Below, one piece after another: positions 1-4,842 of a stretch of 13,533 nucleotides of DNA (within the stretch, counting starts at the first letter, position 1; the number at the start of each line of letters is the position of its first letter). The stretch is taken from assembly GCA_910586805.1 (NCBI GenBank), contig CAJUJC010000053.1, positions 1 through 13,533 on the forward strand. The letters are read 5' to 3'. This DNA comes from an uncultured Erysipelotrichales bacterium (lineage in GTDB: Bacteria; Bacillota_I; Bacilli_A; Erysipelotrichales; Coprobacillaceae). The notes beneath the pieces are model-generated. The model did no database searches, had not been told where the DNA came from, and saw only the letters and a list, made by a program, of their open reading frames with translations. The position numbers and the translations under genes were made by a program.

Positions 1-54
1 GACTGTAACTCAGTTCCTTTCGGTTCGGTGGTTCGAATCCGCCCCTCCCCACCA
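1..54 (+). tRNA. tRNA-Tyr(GTA), 3' part only
   Basis: The window opens inside the anticodon stem. The loop CTGTAAC gives anticodon GTA. A long class II variable arm follows (stem around TTCCTTTCGGTTC), then the T arm GGTTCGAATCC and the acceptor 3' strand ending in an encoded CCA. A GTA anticodon with a long variable arm is diagnostic of bacterial tRNA-Tyr. The 5' part lies outside the window. Confidence 0.93.
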
Positions 55-61
55 TCTTTAT

Positions 62-137
62 GACCCGCTAGCTCAGTCGGTAGAGCATCTGACTTTTAAT
101 CAGAGGGTCAGGCGTTCGAGTCGCCTGCGGGTCACCA
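62..137 (+). tRNA. tRNA-Lys(TTT)
   Basis: Acceptor GACCCGC (62-68) pairs with GCGGGTC (127-133), followed by discriminator A and encoded CCA. The anticodon loop CTTTTAA carries anticodon TTT. The D arm GCTCAGTCGGTAGAGC and T loop GTTCGAGTC are canonical. It decodes AAA/AAG and would be a t6A37 substrate, hence a possible target of the TcdA-like enzyme encoded at 3193-3876. Confidence 0.97.
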
Positions 138-152
138 TTTATAACTTCATAT

Positions 153-241
153 GCCCAGGTGGCGAAATTGGTAGACGCACAGGACTTAAAATCCTGCGGA
201 CCTTAAAATCCGTGCCGGTTCGACTCCGGCCCTGGGCACCA
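153..241 (+). tRNA. tRNA-Leu(TAA)
   Basis: Acceptor GCCCAGG (153-159) pairs with CCTGGGC (231-237), followed by ACCA. The anticodon loop CTTAAAA gives anticodon TAA. A long variable arm (CGGACCTTAAAATCCG) is typical of class II leucine tRNA. Confidence 0.97.
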
Positions 242-247
242 TTCTTT

Positions 248-321
248 GCGGGTGTAGTTCAATGGTAGAACTTCAGCCTTCCAAGCTGACTACGTGGGTT
301 CGATTCCCATCACCCGCTCCA
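248..321 (+). tRNA. tRNA-Gly(TCC)
   Basis: Acceptor GCGGGTG (248-254) pairs with CACCCGC (311-317), followed by T and encoded CCA. The anticodon loop CTTCCAA gives anticodon TCC. The short D arm (GTTCAATGGTAGAAC) is typical of tRNA-Gly. Confidence 0.97.
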
Positions 322-328
322 ATAAAAC

Positions 329-404
329 GCTTGAATAGCTCAGTCGGTAGAGCAATCGGCTGTTAACCGATCGGTCGTAGGTTCGAGTCCTACTTCAAGC
401 GCCA
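329..404 (+). tRNA. tRNA-Asn(GTT)
   Basis: Acceptor GCTTGAA (329-335) pairs with TTCAAGC (394-400), followed by discriminator G and encoded CCA. The loop CTGTTAA gives anticodon GTT. Like the Lys tRNA it reads ANN codons and so is an expected t6A37 substrate. Confidence 0.97.
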
Positions 405-405
405 T

Positions 406-481
406 GGCCTGTTGGAGAAACGGTTAACTCACATGCCTTTCACGCATGCATTCACGGGTTCGAATCCCGTACAGGTCACCA
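406..481 (+). tRNA. tRNA-Glu(TTC)
   Basis: Acceptor GGCCTGT (406-412) pairs with ACAGGTC (471-477, one G-T pair), followed by ACCA. The anticodon loop CTTTCAC gives anticodon TTC. This is the last tRNA of the cluster. Confidence 0.97.
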
Positions 482-490
482 TTTAAAAGC

Positions 491-516
491 AAAAGCAACT
501 TTAAAGTTGCTTTTTT
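491..516 (+). terminator. rho-independent terminator of the tRNA cluster
   Basis: A perfect stem AAAAGCAACT/AGTTGCTTTT (491-500 with 505-514) with loop TTAA runs into six T. It starts ten bases after the CCA of tRNA-Glu, so it ends the tRNA transcript. Confidence 0.92.
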
Positions 517-536
517 ATTTTATATAAACTTATTAA

Positions 537-567
537 TAAAAAGTACCTAGACTCTATTGTCTAGGTA
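537..567 (-). terminator. minus-strand terminator over the ankyrin-like stop codon
   Basis: A perfect 9-bp stem TACCTAGAC/GTCTAGGTA (544-552 with 559-567), loop TCTATT, is followed on the minus strand by CTTTTTATT. The plus-strand side lacks a T tract, so it ends transcription coming from the right. Confidence 0.8.
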
Positions 568-726
568 TAATATTATTTCAAATAATTTTATACTGCTTTT
601 TTCATATACTGCTTCTAAACCACCTCTTTTAACATATGAATTAGCATTGCATCCTTCATCTATATGCTTTTCTAAATCTTCTACATCGCCCCTTTGAATA
701 CCGACAATAACAATAATTACTGTCAT
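547..726 (-). pseudogene. ankyrin-repeat-like fragment (59 codons)
   Basis: This small minus-strand reading frame encodes 59 residues. Its centre, GIQRGDVEDLEKHIDEGCNA (residues 9-28), resembles the helix-turn-helix of an ankyrin repeat (pattern: IxxGDxxxLxxxLDxGAN), and residues 45-57 resemble the start of the next repeat (KLFEIILYLDNRV). Nothing comparable to the usual string of several repeats is present. There is no good ribosome binding site before the ATG, and an in-frame stop lies ten codons upstream. The stop codon lies inside a strong minus-strand terminator hairpin, so this looks like the 3' end of a former gene whose front was lost. The 187 bases upstream to the next gene's terminator hold only a 32-codon ORF (772-870, minus) without recognisable content. 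A short live gene cannot be excluded. Confidence 0.4.
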
Positions 727-912
727 TCTTATAATTATACATTTCTTTTAACAATGACAATTTACATACAATTAGCATTTTATTTTCATAAACATGCAAA
801 TATTTATTACAACCAATTCTTTACTTCTTTCACTTTCAACTATTATATTAAAAAATAGAGTTTCTTTCATTTTTTAAGTATTTTTTACCTAACACATCCA
901 AATTCTAAACAA

Positions 913-939
913 GCAAAAAGCAAGAACATTATTCTTGCT
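913..939 (-). terminator. terminator of the small membrane protein gene
   Basis: Stem AGCAAGAA/TTCTTGCT (919-926 with 932-939), loop CATTA, is followed on the minus strand by TTTTTGC. It begins five bases after the TAG stop of the 944-1336 gene. Confidence 0.8.
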
Positions 940-943
940 GCTG

Positions 944-1336
944 CTACTCTCCCCCAATAAGCGTCAATTGACCATTGACATAACAACAAACTGTTATATA
1001 GTCATCATGTATATATAGAGTTTGATCTTTTTTTGTTGATGCTAAAATAATATAACCTTTCTCTAAATCACCTGTATGAAATTTATATATATTATCATCT
1101 AATTTTTTTAAATCTCCTACAGTCGATTTTGATCCATTATCAGCATAATAATATTTTTCTTCTTTTAAATCTAAGGACAATGTAGATTTATTATTATCTT
1201 CAAATATAAATGTAATATAGTCTCCATATTTAATAGTATTATCATTCGAATTTAGACTGTAACCTATAGAAATACCCAAAATAAAACTAATCAAACAAAT
1301 TAAAATTATAATAATTTTTGATTTCTTTATTTTCAT
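944..1336 (-). CDS. small membrane-anchored extracytoplasmic protein, unknown family
   Basis: A 130-residue protein begins with a lysine-rich N-terminus (MKIKKSK) and one hydrophobic segment at about residues 8-28, which reads as a signal anchor or uncleaved signal peptide; there is no lipobox. The remainder is a soluble, Asp/Lys/Tyr-rich region predicted to lie outside the cell, with alternating beta-type stretches (YITFIFEDN, GYIILAST, LYIHDDYITVCCYV). The start is fixed by AGAGGTGAT eight bases before the ATG. The gene has its own terminator and is divergent from the secreted-protein gene at 1462, with 125 bases between them. I recognise no family. A small secreted adaptor, immunity-like or stress protein are all possible; none is shown. 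Confidence 0.8.
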   Translation of the reverse strand: MKIKKSKIIIILICLISFILGISIGYSLNSNDNTIKYGDYITFIFEDNNKSTLSLDLKEEKYYYADNGSKSTVGDLKKLDDNIYKFHTGDLEKGYIILASTKKDQTLYIHDDYITVCCYVNGQLTLIGGE

Positions 1337-1412
1337 AATTTATCACCTCTATTTAAATAATATCAAATCATTATGTAAAACTTATGGATTTTTTTATTTT
1401 TGAGAATTTAGC

Positions 1413-1439
1413 TTGTTTATCAAATTTATAATGTATAAT
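1413..1439 (+). promoter_or_regulatory. putative promoter of the secreted-protein gene
   Basis: A TTGTTT -35-like hexamer (1413-1418) lies 15 bases before a perfect TATAAT (1434-1439). A second TATAAT overlaps at 1427-1432. The ribosome binding site AAAGGAGGA and the ATG at 1462 follow directly. The spacing is short, so the exact -35 is uncertain. Confidence 0.5.
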
Positions 1440-1461
1440 AAAATTAAAGGAGGAATAAGTT

Positions 1462-2073
1462 ATGAAACTTAAAAAATTATTTCTAAGTATTTCTTTATTA
1501 TCTTTATGTTTATTTCCTATCAATGTAGAAGCCACTAATGACGAAGGAACTATTAGACGTTTGTCCATAGAAGAAGTAACAAAATTGGAAAAGGAAGATT
1601 TAGAAAGAGCGAAATCACAAAGTGTACAACCATATATGGATGAAATCGTAGAAAATTGGGTACCTAGTGGTAGTGCAACAACTAGTTGGGGACCTTATAA
1701 AGCAGCTTTTTCTCAAGATTCTCAAGGTCATGTATTATCTACAAAAGGTAGTGGATATTATTGGGCTGATTCTAGTAAAATATCAGGTACTTGGTCTGCA
1801 AGCGTTGGTTTTTCTGTGAAAGTAGTAAGTGTTTCAATTGGTTATCAACCAGGAACAAAAACATCAGAAAGTGGTGGAACAATTGAAATATGTCCTGATA
1901 ACTTAATCGGAAAAAAGACTAAACTATTCTGTAGAAGACAATATAAAGTTAATAGATATTCGGTATATCGAAAAAACAAATATGATTCAGGAGACGGAAC
2001 ATTTGTAAGATACGAATATGTTCCATCAAGAATAGCCTCTCAAACTAAAGTAGCAGCATACAATGCTTATTAA
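1462..2073 (+). CDS. secreted protein of unknown function with signal peptide
   Basis: The 203-residue product starts with a clear Sec signal peptide (MKLKKLFLSISLLSLCLF), with likely cleavage after VEA at residue 24. The mature chain has a short charged helical stretch (residues 30-52), then a Gly/Ser/aromatic-rich part suggesting beta structure (around WVPSGSATTSWGPYKAAF and GSGYYWADS, residues 66-103; SVKVVSVSIGY, 118-128), and a basic C-terminal part with two cysteines (C144, C157) that could form a disulfide. AAAGGAGGA sits seven bases before the ATG. There is no LPxTG, no cell-wall repeat and no catalytic motif I can name. It stands alone on the plus strand beside a divergent membrane-anchored gene and an IS remnant, in an accessory stretch. 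Similar orphan secreted proteins occur in Bacillota, but I cannot assign one of their families. Confidence 0.85.
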   Translation: MKLKKLFLSISLLSLCLFPINVEATNDEGTIRRLSIEEVTKLEKEDLERAKSQSVQPYMDEIVENWVPSGSATTSWGPYKAAFSQDSQGHVLSTKGSGYYWADSSKISGTWSASVGFSVKVVSVSIGYQPGTKTSESGGTIEICPDNLIGKKTKLFCRRQYKVNRYSVYRKNKYDSGDGTFVRYEYVPSRIASQTKVAAYNAY

Positions 2074-2273
2074 TGAAAAATAATATTCAAATATCATTTA
2101 ACACAATATAAATTTATTTGTAAATATCATAACTGCATCTAAAAGACACAGTATAATCTTGCCCTATAAGGACATTCTGTTACACCATGTTTCACTCATT
2201 GAAGCACGACTGCCACAACGCCTTTACCAGACTGCACTTAAAGGGCTTTTCTTTTTCACCTCCTTTTACTTGC

Positions 2274-2580
2274 TCATTTGTAAATGGGGCTATAAATTCC
2301 TTTAAACTCAATTTGATCATACAGTTTATCTTCCTGCAATTGATTTTGTATATATTTCTTGATTACTTTCTCATTCTTTCCTACTATATCCCTTCGCTTA
2401 AAAGTATTGACTTCCATACTTATACTTTAAGTTTGCACATCTATCAAATATCCCATAAATGATGATACACTTAGTTTTGGTGATATCATTATTGACACAT
2501 AAATATGATCTTCCATCAAATGTCCCTCTATTATTTCTCCACCCCGCATTACAAATGGTTTTTTATTTCGCATACTTTGT
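2274..2580 (-). pseudogene. tnpA: degenerate IS200/IS605 transposase TnpA (Y1 HUH family)
   Basis: Three minus-strand frames together spell most of an IS200-type Y1 transposase. The first contains GEIIEGHLMEDHIYV and SPKLSVSSFMGYL, ending at a stop at 2427-2429. The second, from 2451, reads IFDRCANLKYKYGSQYF and then meets TAA. The third, 2375-2274, reads NEKVIKKYIQNQL and ends at TGA. Intact relatives carry DHVH at the HUH metal site; here it is DHIY, so the second histidine is lost. The segment between GYL and IFD (KGKSA-like in the family) is deleted with a frame change, and the stretch carrying the catalytic tyrosine (GYYVSTVG-like) is shortened to GYSRK. The N-terminal third is not recognisable. 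The gene is certainly inactive. Confidence 0.8.
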
Positions 2581-2620
2581 ATGCTCAACTGATTTAAGTC
2601 TATTTATTCAAACTTTGTTT

Positions 2621-2663
2621 GAACGTAAAAAGGGAAGTAACTTATTCAGTTACTCCCCCCTTT
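2621..2663 (-). terminator. hairpin with T tract: IS end structure and/or terminator
   Basis: On the plus strand GGGAAGTAAC (2632-2641) pairs with GTTACTCCCC (2649-2658) with one mismatch and loop TTATTCA. On the minus strand it is followed by TTTTTACG. It lies downstream of the ferritin-like gene, so it can end that transcript. It also sits where IS200-type elements carry an upstream hairpin that blocks read-through into tnpA. Both roles are compatible. Confidence 0.65.
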
Positions 2664-2734
2664 GCTCTTGACATAGAGCCTATATTGTGTGTAATGCACT
2701 CTAAATTTTAATTCAGGAATGAGATTCTTCTCAT

Positions 2735-3145
2735 TTATTGTTGTACAGGTTTATTCATATCTGTTAATATTGCAAGAATTGTAAGAATATGTCCTAATTT
2801 AATATCAGAAATATAACGCATTGTTTCTTTAAAATCAAAATTATTTTGGAAATATGTCTGATTTCTAAAAACCAAGAATGATCTAATTTCTTGATTTAAA
2901 ATCTCATTTAAAATATCTCTATACGTTCCTGTAATATTTCCTTCTGGAATAATTGGATCAAAATTACTTCCAAATTCTTGTCTATAAAAATAATTTAAAT
3001 AATTCGCATTTTGTGTTGCTTCTTGAGAAAACTGTAATAATGTATTTCTCTCAACATCTCTTGTTGCCATAGCTGCCGCTTTTCGATACAACTGAGCTAA
3101 TAGCGTTTCTGTATAAATATAACCTTCTAATTCTTCTCTATTCAT
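2735..3145 (-). CDS. small ferritin-like four-helix protein
   Basis: The 136-residue product is nearly all helical with four amphipathic helices (about residues 2-27, 31-58, 74-103, 106-129), the layout of ferritin-like/rubrerythrin-like bundles. Glu13 in helix 1 and Glu86 in helix 3 sit where di-iron ligands are expected. The ExxH motifs normally in helices 2 and 4 are not intact (E42-A-T-Q45; D114-I-K-L-G-H119), so metal binding is doubtful. The start at 3145 is chosen because AGAGGTGG lies five bases upstream; a longer in-frame ATG ten codons earlier lies inside the promoter. It is separated from tcdA by 47 bases that hold a good promoter and a palindrome. A role in oxidative or metal stress, or as a spore-coat-type ferritin-like protein, is inference only. 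Confidence 0.75.
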   Translation of the reverse strand: MNREELEGYIYTETLLAQLYRKAAAMATRDVERNTLLQFSQEATQNANYLNYFYRQEFGSNFDPIIPEGNITGTYRDILNEILNQEIRSFLVFRNQTYFQNNFDFKETMRYISDIKLGHILTILAILTDMNKPVQQ

Positions 3146-3160
3146 GTTTCCACCTCTATA

Positions 3161-3179
3161 TATGATATGTATCATACAT
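3161..3179. promoter_or_regulatory. palindromic operator candidate over the promoter
   Basis: A perfect inverted repeat TATGATA-TG-TATCATA (3161-3176) is overlapped by a second one, ATGTAT-C-ATACAT (3167-3179). Both lie across the -10 box and the spacer of the ferritin-like promoter. A 7-2-7 AT-rich dyad with TGATA/TATCA half sites loosely recalls Fur/PerR-class boxes (TGATAAT type), but the match is not good enough to name the regulator. Confidence 0.5.
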
Positions 3180-3190
3180 AAAAATGTGAA
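3162..3190 (-). promoter_or_regulatory. promoter of the ferritin-like gene
   Basis: On the minus strand TTCACA (3185-3190) and TATCAT (3162-3167) are separated by 17 bases. Each differs from the sigma-A consensus by one base. The ribosome binding site AGAGGTGG follows within 15 bases. Confidence 0.6.
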
Positions 3191-3192
3191 AA

Positions 3193-3876
3193 TTATTGAA
3201 TGAAATCTTTAATAACTTCGCTTGCCATCAATAGACCTGCGCTTGCTGGTACAAAAGCATTGCTTCCAGGTGTCACTTTCCTTCCTTCTTGCATCACTTT
3301 TATAGGTAATTCTTTTGAATAAATGACTTTTAAATGTTTAACTTGTCTTTTCTTCAATTCTCTACGCATAACTTTCGCAACAGGACAGACAGATGTTTTA
3401 TAAATATCACTAACTTCCAGCATTGCTGGATTCATTTTATTTCCTGTTCCCATTGAACTAATGAGTGAAATATGATTCCTTTCACAACGCACTGCCAATT
3501 CTATTTTAGAGGTCATCGTATCTATTGCATCTATCACATAATCATATTCTTTAAGATGAATTTCATCAGCATTTTCAGGCAAGTAAAACATTTCTATGCT
3601 GTTAACATGACAATTAGGATTAATAGACATAATCCTTTCTTTCATAACTTCTACCTTTTTTCTACCTACTGTTTCTTGTGTAGCTATAATTTGTCTATTT
3701 AAATTACTTAATGATACTTTATCATTATCCACAATTGTTATATGTTCAATGCCACTTCTTACCAATGCCTCAACAACATATCCTCCAACACCACCAACAC
3801 CAAAAATAATGACTTTTTTATTTTTTAAACATTGAATCTGTTCTTCACCTATTAACATCTCTAACCTTGAAAACAT
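3193..3876 (-). CDS. tcdA: tRNA threonylcarbamoyladenosine dehydratase (TcdA/CsdL, E1-like)
   Basis: The 227-residue protein is an E1/ThiF-like adenylating enzyme. It has the nucleotide-binding loop GVGGVGG at residues 26-32, acidic residues in IVDNDKV (49-54), the NRQ signature at 60-62 and the C-terminal SAGLLMASEVIKDF typical of the TcdA/YgdL group. The family uses ATP to dehydrate t6A37 of ANN-reading tRNAs to cyclic ct6A. The match rests on the overall ThiF pattern plus the short length without a rhodanese or UBA domain; ThiF, MoeB and HesA are the alternatives, less likely because no sulfur-carrier genes are nearby. It is translationally coupled to ttcA: the upstream stop TAG is one base before its ATG, and its ribosome binding site AAAGGAGAG lies in the ttcA 3' end. 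Confidence 0.88.
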   Translation of the reverse strand: MFSRLEMLIGEEQIQCLKNKKVIIFGVGGVGGYVVEALVRSGIEHITIVDNDKVSLSNLNRQIIATQETVGRKKVEVMKERIMSINPNCHVNSIEMFYLPENADEIHLKEYDYVIDAIDTMTSKIELAVRCERNHISLISSMGTGNKMNPAMLEVSDIYKTSVCPVAKVMRRELKKRQVKHLKVIYSKELPIKVMQEGRKVTPGSNAFVPASAGLLMASEVIKDFIQ

Positions 3877-3877
3877 A

Positions 3878-4717
3878 CTACTCTCCTTTGTTGTTATATG
3901 TGTCTAAAAAATGATGTTTCCCATCCTTATCCCCATAAGCAATAATAGTTGCAAGATTAACATTTTCAACACTCTTAAAAACATTCTTTTTTACATTAGG
4001 ATTCATTGTTTCTAAATATTTCAACAAATTCTTCATTTCTTCTCTTTTTGATGTGTGAGATATTTCACCTAATTCTTCCATTTCTTCAGTAAAACGGCAT
4101 GCACACTGTATAAAAGTTAAATGATTATATTTACACCAATGAATAATATCTTTTTCTTCAATTAAATACATCGGTCTTATAAGTTCCATTCCCTCAAAAT
4201 TTGTACTATGTAATTTTGGCATCATCGTTTGAATTTGGGATCCATAAAACATCCCCATCAATATCGTTTCAATCACATCATCGTAGTGATGTCCTAATGC
4301 TATTTTATTACATCCCAATTCTTTAGCCTTCGCATACAAAAAACCTCTTCGCATTCTTGCACATAAATAACAAGGAGATTTTTCTATTCCTGCAACAACT
4401 TGAAAAATATCTGATTCAAAAAATTGAACTGGTATTCCTAAAATCTTTGCATTTTCTTCTATCTTTTTTCTATTTCTTTCATTATAACCAGGATCCATTG
4501 ATAAAAAAGTTAACTCAAAATCAAACTTTCCATGTCTTTTAATTTCTTGCAATAACTTTGCAAGTAACATTGAATCCTTTCCTCCTGATATACAAACTGC
4601 AATATGATCACCTGGTTGAATCATATCATACTCTTGAATTCCTTTTACAAACTTTCTCCATATATTTTTTCTAAATTTCTTTATTATACTTTGTTCAATT
4701 TCCTTTACTCTATCCAT
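3878..4717 (-). CDS. ttcA: TtcA-like PP-loop tRNA thiolation protein
   Basis: The 279-residue protein has the PP-loop ATP-pyrophosphatase motif SGGKDS (residues 44-49), the CxxC pair C116-YL-C119, the LGHHYDD motif (141-147) and further cysteines at C205 and C207. These are the ATP site and the three-cysteine 4Fe-4S site of the TtcA/TtuA group, which thiolates C32 (TtcA) or another tRNA position. Assignment to the group is firm; the exact modified nucleotide is not shown by the sequence. TilS is excluded by the cysteine set. The start follows GAGGAGAG and a good promoter (4738-4766). It is the first gene of a two-gene unit with tcdA, so both enzymes would act on the anticodon loop. Confidence 0.87.
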   Translation of the reverse strand: MDRVKEIEQSIIKKFRKNIWRKFVKGIQEYDMIQPGDHIAVCISGGKDSMLLAKLLQEIKRHGKFDFELTFLSMDPGYNERNRKKIEENAKILGIPVQFFESDIFQVVAGIEKSPCYLCARMRRGFLYAKAKELGCNKIALGHHYDDVIETILMGMFYGSQIQTMMPKLHSTNFEGMELIRPMYLIEEKDIIHWCKYNHLTFIQCACRFTEEMEELGEISHTSKREEMKNLLKYLETMNPNVKKNVFKSVENVNLATIIAYGDKDGKHHFLDTYNNKGE

Positions 4718-4737
4718 TGTTCTCTCCTCGATTGTTT

Positions 4738-4766
4738 ATTTTACATGAAGCTATAAATAAAAACAA
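4738..4766 (-). promoter_or_regulatory. promoter of the ttcA-tcdA unit
   Basis: On the minus strand TTGTTT (4761-4766) and TAAAAT (4738-4743) are spaced by exactly 17 bases. The site lies between the terminator of the PurF-like gene and the ttcA start. Confidence 0.6.
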
Positions 4767-4798
4767 CAATTTATATGAAAATACATAAGATGTTAAGT

Positions 4799-4831
4799 TA
4801 AAAAAAGATGCTGATTTTCATATCAACACCT
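4799..4831 (-). terminator. terminator of the PurF-like gene
   Basis: A 10-bp stem including two G-T pairs (AGGTGTTGAT with ATCAGCATCT; 4822-4831 and 4806-4815), loop ATGAAA, is followed by six T on the minus strand. It starts 12 bases after the stop codon. Confidence 0.88.
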
Positions 4832-4842
4832 TCTATTATTTG

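Larger units (their letters stand above)
2150..2665 (-). mobile_element. IS200/IS605-type insertion sequence remnant
   Basis: The 660 bases between the secreted-protein gene and the ferritin-like gene contain no intact gene but carry a decayed tnpA on the minus strand (separate entry). Ahead of it lie two consecutive hairpins (2607-2623 and 2632-2658), as expected for the subterminal structures of this family, which has no terminal inverted repeats. Behind it lies a short non-coding tail (AAGCCCTTTAAGTGCAGTC on the minus strand, around 2230-2250) that may belong to the other end. The limits are approximate because elements of this family make no target-site duplication. No tnpB is present. 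Two plus-strand open frames across this stretch are antisense to tnpA and are not genes. Confidence 0.6.

Noticed and set aside
1371..1568. Minus-strand open frame of 65 codons
   Set aside because: It overlaps the promoter and signal-peptide region of the secreted-protein gene and has no ribosome binding site.
2089..2130. Nine-base direct repeat AAATATCAT as a target-site duplication
   Set aside because: Both copies lie on the same side of the IS remnant, are very AT-rich, and the IS200/IS605 family makes no target duplications.
2187..2671. Two plus-strand open frames of 91 and 70 codons
   Set aside because: They are antisense to the decayed tnpA, lack ribosome binding sites and have low-complexity hydrophobic content.
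482..2734. Attachment-site repeat of the tRNA-Glu 3' end
   Set aside because: No second copy of the T-arm/acceptor sequence was seen in the accessory stretch.
2718..2735. Perfect 7-bp hairpin AATGAGA/TCTCATT at the end of the ferritin-like gene as its terminator
   Set aside because: No T tract follows on the minus strand; the hairpin at 2632-2658 with TTTTTA is the better terminator.
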